Source of the DNA: Juglans regia
Taxonomy: Eukaryota; Streptophyta; Magnoliopsida; Fagales; Juglandaceae
DNA length: 64,000 nt
Reading direction: 5' to 3'
Assembly: GCF_001411555.2 (NCBI RefSeq)
Contig: NW_023361359.1
Span: forward strand, 413,319-477,318
Part shown: piece after piece, positions 35,943 to 46,779 of the stretch
Layout: every line of letters starts with the position of its first letter
Numbering within the stretch: the stretch's first letter is position 1
Position numbers and translations under genes: made by a program
The notes under the pieces: model-generated
Told to the model about the DNA's origin: nothing
Databases searched by the model: none
Seen by the model: the letters and a program-made list of their open reading frames with translations, nothing else

Positions 35943-37004
35943 TTGTTGATTGGAGACCCACCTCAGAATGCTAAATTAGCAATGATACAAGAGATTGTAC
36001 CCATGACTGACAAAGAAATCTTAGAAGGTCAATGAAAGGACAACAAGCTAGAAAAGCTTAGACAGAAGATCTTGAAGTCTGAAGGACAACAACATTTCAC
36101 CATTGGGAAAAATGAGAAGCTGTACAATAAGGAGAGAAAAGTGATTCCCAATATCATTGAGCTGAAGGAAAAGATTCGAAGGGAAGCTCATTGTACCTCT
36201 TACACAGCTCATCCCGGCAGCATTAAAATGTATCGTGACTTGAAGAATCAATTTTGGTGGGATGGAATCAAGAAAGATGTGGTAGAGTTCATAGCAAAAT
36301 GCTCTATTTTCCAGTTGGTGAAGGTTGAACACCAAAGGCCAGCAGGAGAATCAACACCATTGCCAATTCCAGAATGGAAATGGGAGGATGTGTCAATGGA
36401 TTTTGTGATAGGTTTGCCAAGGACGTCATCATGGAAGAATTCTATATGGGTCATAGTTGGCAGACTAAGAAAGAGTGCACATTTTCTACCCATAGCTAAT
36501 ATAGACTCTTTGGATAAGCTCTCTTGGATTTATGTGAAAGAGATAGTACGATTGCATGGAGTACCGAAAGCCATAGTGTCGGACTGAGATACGCGTTTTA
36601 CTTCACGCTTTTGGCAAAGTTTGTAAAAAATGTTGGGCACACATTTGTGGTATAGAAGTGCATATCATCCGCTGACTGATGGACAGATTGAGCATACGAT
36701 CCAATCTTTGGAGGACATGCTGCAAGCATGCATGCTGGATCTAACTGGTGATTGGGAAAGTCACTTACCATTAGTGGAATTCGCTTACAATAATAGCTTC
36801 CAGGCCAAGATACATATGGCACCTTACAAGGCATTGTATGGGAGGAAATGTACATTCTTGTTGTATTGGGACTAAATTGGAGAAAAGAAGATGCTAGGAC
36901 TCGAATACTTACAAGAGGTTCGAAAGCAAGTAGCCTTGATCCAAGAAAGGATGAAAGCGACCCAGAATCGTCAGAAGAGTTATGCCGACAACCGACGATG
37001 GAGT
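35943..37004 (+). repeat. Tandem duplication, second unit (1062 bp)
   Basis: It is a direct copy of 34881-35942. At the end of this unit the protein continues normally (RRWSLEFAVGDWVYIKV), while the first unit jumps back to the spacer before integrase. The second unit therefore holds the original right-hand context and the first unit the original left-hand context. Confidence 0.93.
36072..36875 (+). pseudogene. Chromovirus integrase, second copy
   Basis: It is identical to the first copy in all stretches compared, with the same Phe for Cys in the zinc region and the same stops (TGA at 36585, TAA near 36624). The identity of the defects shows that the duplication happened after the element was already inactive. 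This copy joins to the GDWVYIKVLPMKG region at 37005. Confidence 0.88.
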
Positions 37005-37439
37005 TTGGAATTTGCAGTGGGAGATTGGGTATACATCAAGGTATTGCCCATGAAAGGAGTCATGTGATTCTTAAGAAGGAAAAATTGAGTCCCCGATATG
37101 TAGGACCCTCGAGGTAGTGGAAAGAGTTGGTTTTGTAACCTATCGGTTGGACTTATTAGCTGAGATGCAGAGAATACATGATGTATTTCATGTGTTGACT
37201 TCGAAGAAGAGATTCGGAGAAAGACAACTAGTGGTATGGAACCCAATATTTTTCGGCTTTAGCCAAATTTGTCATATGAAGAATGGTCAATGCATACCGT
37301 TGATCGTAAGGAGAAAGAGCTAAGGAATCAGAAGATACCTTTAGTGAAAGTACTCTGGAATAACCAAGATTTTTAGAAAGCAACTTGGGAATGGGATGAT
37401 TCAAGGAGGAATAGATACCCTCACTTATTTGTATCTTAG
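37005..37439 (+). pseudogene. Chromovirus integrase C-terminus and chromodomain region
   Basis: Fragments in shifting frames show EFAVGDWVYIKVLPMKGV, LSPRYVGP, RIHDVFHVLTSKK and finally KVLWNNQDF and KATWEWDDSRRNRYPHLF. The last two correspond to the end of Tekay-type chromodomains, which guide integration to marked chromatin. Frameshifts near 37075 and 37230 and a stop near 37374 break it. The frame ends with TAG at 37437. Confidence 0.8.
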
Positions 37440-37576
37440 ACCAAAAACATTTGATGAAATACATGTGTTTGTTTGAATATATGTCTGATTTGTTAGTATG
37501 AATTCTTGTTTGTTCACTATTGTTAGTCTAAGCATAGTAACATTGTATGCACCTACCATACCCTTGGAACCGAACA

Positions 37577-38071
37577 ATGGCTACATACTGGCGACAACTG
37601 GAGAAGTTTAAGCACCATCGCACCAACATTATGGATGCGGGTTCTCAGGGGAATATTTTCTTACGAAGAACATTACCGTATGAAGAAAGATAACCCCCAC
37701 AAGACCCATTAGTATGGAAGGATGCGTTTGCTTGGACTAAATTAGGAAGTTGAAATGAGCCACGCTGCGAAGCCCGTGCGGGTAGGTATACCCCGTTTGA
37801 GACATCAGACACCTCTACAGATCATATTAGATTCTACAAAAAAGGGCAACCCATTGAGGACACTGAGTTGGTGATACAGCATAAGCTGAATGAGATGAGA
37901 GTAAACATGTACTATGACTATGATTTTGATGCGATATTTTATTTTTTGCAAAATTCGATAATGGAAAAAGCAGACGAAGTACCATTCTCACCATCATCAT
38001 CTGGAGAATCTATGACCACAAGTAAGATAGGTAATAACCCCGATATTACCTATTGCGAATACTTTGGTTAA
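37577..38071 (+). pseudogene. Extra 3' reading frame of chromovirus, unknown function
   Basis: One frame of 165 codons runs from ATG (37577) to TAA (38069-38071) with only two internal stops, TAA at 37691 and TGA at 37751. The predicted product has ordinary amino-acid composition: an N-terminal basic stretch (YWRQLEKFKHHRTNIM), a WKDAFAWTKLGS segment, CEARAGRYTPFETSD, a middle part with IQHKLNEMRVNMYYDYDFD, and a Ser-rich end. It begins about 140 bp after the pol stop and ends about 40 bp before the polypurine tract. Element B in the same window has only about 120 bp between pol and its LTR and no such frame. I do not recognise the protein. It could be a 3' accessory frame or captured host sequence. 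Confidence 0.55.
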
Positions 38072-38108
38072 TGTTTTACGGTGCCGATTTAGAGGATGAA
38101 ATCTTTTT

Positions 38109-38120
38109 CTAAGGGGGGAG
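38109..38120 (+). promoter_or_regulatory. Polypurine tract
   Basis: The run ctaaggggggag followed by gatg lies just before the LTR start at 38123. This is the usual place for plus-strand priming. Confidence 0.8.
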
Positions 38121-38122
38121 GA

Positions 38123-40446
38123 TGTGATAACCCGAACTTAGCTAGACTTTTATGTGTAATTACATTGCCTAAGTTTTTGTTTTATTAAGGGCCATGATTT
38201 AGGCCTAGAATGATTAAGACATTGGGCCTAAGGATTAGGGAAACAAAGCCAAAGAGAAGAGCCATCTAAGCCCTTGGATTTTGGCCAATTAGGTGGGCTT
38301 AAGCCCAAAATGCCCCAAAAGAGCATAGGGCACCCCCCACACCATGTGGCTTGTGCCCCTTGTCACTCATGCATAGTCCATGAATCTCGACGTGATAGTG
38401 GGCTAAGGGGGGAGAGAAGCTTAGGGTTTGGGAACCCAAAGGGCTTGCATGCCTACCCTACTGACATGCCATTGGACTTGCCACATTTCACTCATACATG
38501 AAGGCTTCTAGAAGGAAATCATGAAGATTCACCAAAGAAAGATCAAGAGTCACTCGTCCAACATGCCCCACACTCACCAAGGACCCCTTCACTCACCACT
38601 TGTCATTTTTAGATAGTTCCAAGAGATCTTGCATAGGGAAGTGGTACATGGGAAGACTAAAGGAATGATTTTTCCTTAGGATTTCATGGGGAACACAAAG
38701 AGGCTTTCCCTAAGCCACACGCCCACTCTAGAGAACTTTCAGAATTAGTGCCATTTGTCAATCATGCATTGTAAAGGAAAGGTTCTAAAAGAAGTTTCAC
38801 TCAAAATTTACCAAAGTAACCCTAGGGTTTCGGCCACCACATCCAATAATTTGCCATATGTCATGTTTCGAGTTTCTAAGAGGCATAGGGAAGTGGGAGA
38901 GTCACCTAGGGAATGAGCATAGGAAGAATAATGTTCTTACATGGGGAAGAGTAAGGGACACCATGGGGAAGAGGAAAGATCCTCATGGGGAAATGAGAGA
39001 CTCCACACGCAAATGCCACTTGGCATGCATTTAACACCCACTTTCTTGGAAAGATGAAGAGGTTTTGAGGAAAATTACACAAACGCACTTGGGGTTCATT
39101 GAACATTGATGTTGGGAAGAAGTTTTGAGGGCATTAGGGTTTCAGCTAAGGGAAGAAAAGGGAGAGTCATGCCACATGTCCTTTATGCATTGGCTCTTAT
39201 TTGATCAATTGGCTTTAAGGAGGTAGGCTTACATAAAGACCTCATGCCCTATGACCACCCTCTTTTCTTCTTGTTCATTTTCAGATTCCTAAGGCATTCT
39301 CTCTACTCTATCTCTGTCTCTCATGCCACTTAGAGGATTCTCCAAGTCCAAACACTATTTTCCCACATTTTTCTTCCAAACAAGCAACAACCATACACTC
39401 AAGGGAAGGCCATGGATTAGGAGAAATTCCATGGTAAGAACGTTACAATTTAATTTCCACTCTTCTCACAATCACACACTGCCTATTCCAAGGTCTAGGA
39501 GATCTCAAAGTGAGTTTGATTTCAAAGAACACACTCACACACAAGTTTTCAATGCGCTATTTCATCTTTAAATTGAACAAAGATTTTCAATGAAAGGAGA
39601 CCGAAAGTTTGAGGATCCAAATCTTCAAACCAATCGGCCATATCATGTGCACATCTATTACAAGTTCATGACCTAGCAAGGGTCGAGTAAACTCAAAGGT
39701 TTCATCTTCTAGAAACCTATGGACCGAATGTTGGAAAGGGCCACTTTGGGCAAAATGACCAACCTTAGCTATCCTTTGACACGCACGCATGGATTAGGGT
39801 TTAACCCTTGTTCTAGCAAGTTGTATCGTCCATTATAGCTCGCTAGCTTTTTATTTGAAGGACTTTTGTAAGTAAACTCTCAACCTATTATCGGTTAACA
39901 TATATATATTTGTGTGAATCTTTCATCTTGTTTGATAATGTGAATGTTTACTATTTAGTGACTTTGTGAAATAAGTATCTTGTTGCAAATGTTCAAGAAC
40001 ATGCCATGATCATATGCTTCGGTTTGCTTGATGTTACGCCATGATTTGAAGAGATTAGGGTTTCAACTTATGGGATGATTTGCTATGCTTTCATGTTTCA
40101 AATTTTGTGATGATCTTTACCATGACCTATAATTGTAGTTCAGTTTTTATGCTTATGAACCCTATAAGTTTCGGCCATAGCAAGTTTGTGTATGTTTGGA
40201 TTAAGTGTTTTGTTGTTGAACCATGCCATGCTCATATGTTACCATGCCATGATTCGAATGTTTTACACTTGATTATTGCATGCACATCTAATACATTACA
40301 TGTCAAGTGTAAGAAAGAGTACGCCTTAAGTCTCATGTCACATGCATTTGGGTAAATGATTTCTCCAAAAGTGTCTGTAAATGTTTTATCACAACCCCAA
40401 ATGCTAGGATGTGGGAATGTCCTGGTGGAACTCCTCTGCCCACTCT
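38123..40446 (+). repeat. Chromovirus 3' LTR, interrupted
   Basis: It begins tgtgataacccgaac directly after the polypurine tract. The region near 40389-40446 matches the solo LTR at 5597-5655. It is cut at 40447 by another LTR, and its right part is not found in the window. Possible TATA-like sequence, acataaag, is near 39230. Open frames such as 38274-38501 and 40080-40355 have no recognisable domain. Confidence 0.75.
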
Positions 40447-42066
40447 TGTGAGAACCCAAACTTTGCCAAGTTCCCATTCCTATTTTTGTTTGGAGAATTA
40501 TTTTGTCCTTAGAAGATTCGTGTTGGTGAAAAGAGCCCAACAAGGCCCAAGTAGATTTTAGCCAACAAGGGTAGCATTTGGGCTTGGAAGCCCAAATGTG
40601 ATTTCTAAAAATGGGTGTATGGCACAATAAGGGCCATTTAGTCTTTTCTAAAGAGAAACATAGGGAAAAGGTAAGAAGTGACACTTGTACAAAATGCATG
40701 AGGTTCTAGAAGATGTGAGTCGAGGATGATGTCACCAAATTAGGGCTTACATGCTCCCCATGCAAGGTCATTTCGAAAATAGACACTTGGCATGCATGCA
40801 AAAGGAACTTTTGGAGTTCCAAGAGGATCTTGTTTGGGAAGAGAGAAGGGCATGTTCTAGAAGAAACTTTTTGGAGGAGCAAGAGAGAGAGGGGGCGATG
40901 GCAATCACATGAAGGAGACTCAAAGTCATCTTGGGAAGACAAAAAGTCACTAGAAGTGAACTAGGGTTTCGGCAAGAGCAAGACACACATAGCTTTTTGC
41001 CACATGGCAACCATGCACACTAGTAGGATTTCAAGAAAGATTAGGGTTTCATATTTTTACCTTTAAGCCACCAAGTGCAATGTATCTAGACAAGGGGAGA
41101 AGGGCAAAATTGGAAGGTGAGACAAGAGAGGGTTTCAGATTTTGAGGGTTACATGCCACCCACACAAGGCAACTTTTGGATTTCCCATGCAATTCCATCA
41201 AGGGGGAATGGGAAGTGTCTTTTTTCCAAGTGGCATCCATGCAAAGGCTCTTGGATATTTCTAGAAGGAAGGAAAGCTCTCTATAAAAGGGCATGGCTGA
41301 AAGTCATGGAGGCGTTTTTACTCAAGTATTCAACTTTCCTTCTAAGGGATTTTCGGCACTCACCATTTCTCTCCAAGTTCTTACACTTTCTCACCAACCA
41401 AATACCACTATTTCTCTCCACCATTTCGAGAATCACAAGGATTTCTCCTACACCATTCAATTAGAGGAAGAACACGAGGTGGTAAGAACCATTTCTTCAT
41501 TTCTCTCTCACACACACACGGCCAAGAGGGAAAAACAACACTAAGTTTCGGATTTAGGGTTTTTCCCACATGTGCACACACTCTCACTTTAGAAACTAGG
41601 GTTTTTTGTCAAGAAGAGTAAGAACCCTAAATTATCTTTTGTTTCAAGCTCTTGAACAGAAAGTGTAGAGGGATTGAAGGCCACGACCACCACTTGGAAG
41701 AAGGATAGGGTTTCAGACTCTAGGGTTTCTCATGAAAAAGTAAATTTTTTTCAAAAACCCTAGATGCACATACATGACCACACTTATTTCGAGATTAGGG
41801 TTTCTCTAGTTGTTTTCTAATATGTCTTGCATGTATTTTTCAGATTTTTGCTATTTTATACTTTGGATTTTTGTAAGTAAACTTCTAACTTACTTTGGAA
41901 CCTTTGAGATGGCATTTCAGATTTTGTAACCTTTGTTTGTTTTCATTGATTGAATCTTGTTGTATTGTGGTATGTATATTCGGTTTTGGGATGCCATGTT
42001 CTTATGATGGTTTGATGAAGTGTATTTCAAAAATGCCATGATTAGGGTTTCGATTTTGACATGTAA
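40447..42066 (+). mobile_element. LTR inserted in the chromovirus 3' LTR, truncated
   Basis: It begins tgtgagaacccaaac after actct (40442-40446). In the uninterrupted relative (near 5655) the sequence runs on without this break, which supports an insertion. A TATA box (41282-41289) and an agggttt-rich leader follow, as in the minus-strand LTR at 29207-31010, to which it is related. Element A interrupts it at 42067; its right end is missing. No gene found. Confidence 0.68.
41282..41289 (+). promoter_or_regulatory. TATA box of the 40447 LTR
   Basis: The sequence tataaaag is preceded by ctctc and lies about 835 bp inside the LTR. Confidence 0.55.
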
Positions 42067-43195
42067 TGTAACGCCCCGTACCCGAATGGGTCGGAGAATT
42101 ACTACTTGTCACTTATAAACATGTCTCCCAACACATCTAATATCTCCAAAGATTTCATAAACAATAATCAATCTCATATTTTCTAAATAAACACATTATA
42201 AACTCCACAAAGTCATTACTGTAATAATAATAAACCAAGGGGTCTACAATCTCTCTGTAGTCATAACATACTAAACTGATAAATCCATAAGTCCTACTAA
42301 ACCAACCCAAACCAAGGGGTCCACAATCTCCCAATACCCTAGGGTACTCGACACCCTCTCCTCAGCTTAGCCATGCTCACATTTCCAAATCCTGGTCGTT
42401 AGTTGGACTCTCCACATCATCTGAAAATATTATGAAGATAAGGGGGGCTGAGTTATCAACAACTCAGTAAGCAAAGGACATATGCTACAGTGCAAACATG
42501 AGTACTTACAAAGTACAATTTGCAGAACAAAATAGTTTCCAAAGTTATCATACAGAGCAAAACATGTTTTCAAACGTAGCAGAGCGATGGTTTTAAGTCA
42601 CATAAAACCCAGAGTACTTTGGCATAACATAACCTGAACATCATCAGCACATCAAAACAGAGCATCTCATAGAGCAGAGACCATGTTTCACCCTCGTGAT
42701 AGGGTTGTGCTATCCCTAGTGGCCAAACCGGGCAGAGATAGAGGTGAAATCTTTCCCTTATTACTCTCGGAGCCCTGAGTGTGCACACAGGAAAGATCAC
42801 ATAAAAACCACTTTGTTTCCAAAGTGGGTGCACTCAGAGACAGAGAAGTTGGTACCAACCCAACCAGAGTAGAGCAGAGGATAACAGAGCAACGTAGAGA
42901 CATAGATACAAAATTAGTACACCATGCCAAAGGTTTTCAGATGCCATATCAAAACAAAACAGATTATCGAAACATATTAAGATCATTTTCACATACTGTA
43001 ACACAAAAGTCGGAGCATCTTTCTAAATCATTGCACAATTTTTTAGATTTTCAATATCGCTCTTTTTTAGATTTCAGAGCAGCATGACAAAATATAGCTC
43101 ATGTCTACACAATGCATGTCAAAAAATATTTTCCCTTTTTCATACAGATTTCTTTAGTAATGCAAATAATTGACCAAGGTTGCTTTTCTCAATGC
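42067..43195 (-). repeat. Element A 3' LTR, partial
   Basis: It starts (plus reading) tgtaacgccccgtacccg after tgtaa (42062-42066) and matches 56658 to about 57770. The match stops at about 43195, where integrase coding sequence begins directly. The outer half of the LTR plus the end of pol are therefore deleted. Confidence 0.85.
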
Positions 43196-44200
43196 TAGCC
43201 TAGAAACTATTATTATAAGAAAACTTGACTAATGGTAAATGTTGCATCCAAGTTCCCTTAAAATCCCTCACACATGCCCTCAACATGGCTCCTAAGATCT
43301 GAATAGTCCTTTCTGACTGACCATCTGCCTGAGGGTGAAAAGCTGTACTGAAACTTAACTAAGTATCCATTGCCTCTTGTAAGCTTAGCCATAACTTGGA
43401 AATGAAACGAGGGTCTCTATCCAACACAATGGATACTGTTACCTCATGCAACCTCACTATCTCCCACACATACAACTCAGCAAGTTTCTCCAGTTTAGAA
43501 GAAACTTTAATAGGAAAAAACAAGTAGTCTTCATTAAGCGGTCCACGATCACCCATATCACATCTTGTCCACTCAATGTCCTAGGTAGGCCTATCACAAA
43601 GTCCATGGAGATATGCTCCCACTTCCAATCTGGAATTTGGAGTGGCTGTAACAATCTTGCTGGTCTATGATGCTCCACCTTCACCTATTGGCAAGTTAGG
43701 CACTGTTCCACAAATTTAGCAATTTCTCTTTTAATACAATTCCACCAAAAAGACTCTCTCAAGTCCCGATACATCTTGGTTCTTCCTGGGTGAACTGTGT
43801 ACGAAGAACGGTGTGCTTCTTTGAGAATTACCCTTTTCAGTTCATCATTAGTTGGCACGCATAGTCTACCTCTAATCCTCAAAACTCCATCCTCAAAAAT
43901 GCTAAAGTCAGATTTGTCCCCGTTCTCAACTTCTTCCACTAGCTTCACCAACCCTGAATCCACTTTTTGAGCAGTTTTGATTCTTTCTATCAAGGTTGGT
44001 TGAACTACCAAACTGGCCATGAAAGTACTTGTATCACTAGTGATGACCTCAATACCAATTCTTTCTAAGTCCATTAACAACCTATGTTGAGTGGTAAGGG
44101 CTGCAACTGTAGGTCCCATTGACTTCCTACTTAAGGCGTCGGCTACAACATTAGCTTTGTCTGGGTGATAATTGATGGTGCAATCATAATCATTGATCAA
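43196..44200 (-). pseudogene. Element A RNase H end and integrase
   Basis: From 44200 downward: the RNase H end (HPDKANVVADALSRKS), spacer, then the integrase zinc region with all ligands visible (His, His in EAHRSSYTVHPG; Cys, Cys in EQCLTCQ). A TAG near 43686 precedes the core ([24 protein letters not shown]). The Asp before DPRF is present; the usual Ser-Asp has become Leu-Asp. The last part reads LPLVKFSYNNSF near 43210, and then the LTR begins, so the C-terminal third is deleted. Confidence 0.87.
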
Positions 44201-44215
44201 CTCAAGCCATCTCCT

Positions 44216-45345
44216 CTACCTCATATTTAATTCCTTCTGGGTAAAGAAATATTTCAAACTCTTGTGATCCGTATAGATTTCGCACTTTTCCCCATACAAA
44301 TAGTTTCTCCAAATCTCAAGTGTAAGAATGACTGTCTCGAGTTCCAGATCATGCGTGGGATAATTTTGCTTATAAACTTTCAGTTGGCATGTGGCATATG
44401 CTATAACCTTCCCATGTTGCATCAATATGCACCCCAAACCAAGCCTTGATGCATCGATGTGAACTACAAATCTAGTAGTAGGAACTGTTAACATCGCAGT
44501 TGTCACTAATCTCTGTTTCAACTCTTGGAAACGTTCTTCACACCCTGCTATCAACTCAAACTTATTATTCCTTCTGGTGAGTGCAGTGAGAGGAACGACT
44601 ATCCTGGAGAAACCATTAATGAATCGACGGTAATAACTTGTCAATTCCAAAACAATTCTAACCTCGTGAGCATTTGTTGGTGCTGACCAATTAACTACTG
44701 CTTCCACTTTTCTTGGGTCCACTAAAATGCCATCTTTTAAAACTACATGCCCCAGAACTGCGATTGAATCTGGCCCAAATTCTTCACACTTCTTCAATTT
44801 AGCAAAAAACTTTTTACATCTGAGTATCCTAATTACCAGCTTCAAATGTTATTCATGCTATGTCTTGCTTTTGGAGTATATCAGTATATCATCAATAAAA
44901 ACATCTACAAACTTATCCAAAAATTCATGGAACACCATGTTCATCAAATCCATGAATACTGCTGGGGCGTTAGTCAGGCCAAAAGGCATGACCAAAAACT
45001 CATAATGGCCATAATGGGTCCTGAAAGCCGTCTTAGCCACGTCTTCTACCATGATTTTCAATTGATGGTAACCAGATCGAAGATCAATCTTTGAAAATAC
45101 CTGAGCACCCTACAGCTAATCAAACAAATCTTCTATACGGGGTAGTGGGTACTTATTCTTTATGGTCACCTAATTAAGTTCCCTATAATTGATACACATT
45201 CTCATTGATCCATCCTTCTTTTTCACAAAAAGAACTAGAGCTCCCCAAGGTGATACACTGGGCCTGATGAAACCCTTCTCCAACAAATCTTGCAACTGCT
45301 CCTTGAGTTCCACTAATTTAGACGGTGCCATCCGGTATGGTGCTT
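44216..45345 (-). pseudogene. Element A reverse transcriptase and RNase H
   Basis: From 45345 downward: [20 protein letters not shown], then [11 protein letters not shown] with a stop near 45173, further stops near 45114 and 45123, RT core with [20 protein letters not shown] and the catalytic FIDD at 44888-44899. After a TAA near 44848 the frame goes on through the connection domain and RNase H ([42 protein letters not shown]). RNase H residues Asp, Glu and Asp are present. It is of Tekay/Del type. Confidence 0.88.
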
Positions 45346-45421
45346 TCTAAAGGGGTGTCATGCCTGGGACTAATTCAATAGCATACTCTACCTCCCACTC
45401 GAGTGGGAGACCAAATAAATC

Positions 45422-45959
45422 TTATGGGAAAACCTCTAGATATTCACTCACAACAGGTATCTGCTCTAACTTCAGCTCCTCTTTTGGTGCTTCTAACACA
45501 CTGTTTAAGAATCCCTGACAACCATCACATAACAATTTTCCAACCTGAATGGCAGATATGATGGGTGGATGCAACCCCACTTTCGACCCTGTAAACCGAA
45601 ATTCACTTTCTTTTGGGGGTCTAAAAACTACTACTTTTTTAAAACAATCAATACTGGCATGGTAGGAAGCTAGCCAATCCATACCCAAAATCACATCAAA
45701 CCCAATCGTGAAACACTATTAAATATGGTGGCATTAGTCTTCCCTCAATAGATAAAGGACTCCCCAGTAGAATCTCATCACAGACTACCGAATTTCCTCT
45801 TGGGGTTGCGACCACTAACTTGTGCTTCAAATTTTCAGTTTCTAAAGTGCAAAATCTAGAGTAAGCCATGGAAACAAATAAATGTGTCACTCTCGAGTCA
45901 AATAACACAATAGCGTTATTAGAAAACAAATAAAGAGTACCTGTGATCACGTTCAACAT
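45422..45959 (-). pseudogene. Element A protease
   Basis: The aspartic protease motif appears as VLFDSRVTHLFVS (about 45895), with Arg in place of the usual Gly. The closing part ILGMDWLASYHA (45694 down) is typical for chromoviruses and is shifted by one frame at about 45695. It continues to LEQIPVVSEYLEVFP, the linker to RT, and then a stop at 45422. Confidence 0.85.
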
Positions 45960-46125
45960 TATCCATGAACTAAAATATTCAAAGTCTTAACCATAACCAA
46001 CAAATAAAAAAAATCTTAATGCAAAACAAAGGAGTCATACCAGTCATCACGTCATTCCTATCCTCAACCTTTCCAGGGGTTAGTGCAAAAACCTGTGTAG
46101 GCACAGTAGGACGTTGGTTGTTGCC

Positions 46126-46765
46126 TCATGCTGTAACTTCATTTCTCTGAGGTGGCAGTATGGTTGCCTTGTTGCTACCTAATTGCAATGGGCAACCCTT
46201 GATGTAGTGTCCTAGTTTGCCGCAACGAAGACATAATCCTGCCCCTTTTCTGCACTCCTCGGAATGCACTTGGTTGCAAGTCCTACACTGATAGGGTTGT
46301 TGGTTACCCTGAACTGGCCTCTTTCCTGAGCTACTACCTTCGTTCCTCTTTTTCCATGGTCCTTGGTCCATGCCAGAATGGTACCCAGATGGAGTAGTCA
46401 TCTTCCTCTGCTCAAGCAGTGCAGCGCTTCTTTGAAGGCTTCGTTCAAAAACTGTGGCCTTATTCACCAACTCAGAAAAGTTTCAAATCTGAAAAGCCAC
46501 CACTCATTCATAAAGTTTTTCGTTTAGCCCTTGTTCGAATTTACGCACCTTCTTTTCCTCATCAGGGATCAGATGCACAGCAAAATGGGATAACTCAGTA
46601 AATCTAGCTGCATACTGGTGTACTGTCATAGTTCCCTGCACCAACGTGGTGAATTCCATAGCCTTGTCATCTCGGACCGAGCTTGGGAAGAAGCGCTCAA
46701 GAAAATTCTGCTTGAAATGCAGCCAACTAACTATTTTTGTCCCTTTTGCTTCCATGATGGTTCTT
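46126..46765 (-). pseudogene. gag: Element A gag, C-terminal half
   Basis: From 46765 down: the capsid part KGTKIVSWLHFKQNFLERFF, ATEFTTL-like QGTMTVHQYAARFTELSHFA and DEEKKVRKFEQGLN. After a short break near 46490 comes a Gly/Ser-rich stretch and two Cys-rich motifs, CRTCNQVHSEEC and CLRCGKLGHYIKGC (a C-x2-C-x4-H-x4-C knuckle). Element B interrupts it at 46780. The N-terminal half is not found beyond B. Confidence 0.86.
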
Positions 46766-46779
46766 TTAGAAATCGACTA

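Larger units (their letters stand above)
34498..38122 (+). mobile_element. 5'-truncated chromovirus (RNase H to polypurine tract)
   Basis: The order is RNase H, integrase (duplicated), chromodomain region, an extra 3' frame, a polypurine tract at about 38110-38120, then the 3' LTR from 38123. Protein motifs are those of Tekay/Del-type plant chromoviruses. The left edge has no LTR, no target duplication and starts within RNase H, so gag, protease and RT are missing. The joint with the Athila integrase at about 34497 looks like a deletion or recombination joint. Confidence 0.83.

Noticed and set aside
35536..35961. Minus-strand open frames opposite the integrase (also 36598-36855)
   Set aside because: They are shadows of the plus-strand integrase, with no domain of their own.
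41540..41830. Telomere-like aaaccctag and agggttt words (also at 29520-29770)
   Set aside because: They are scattered single words in LTR leaders and never form tandem arrays.
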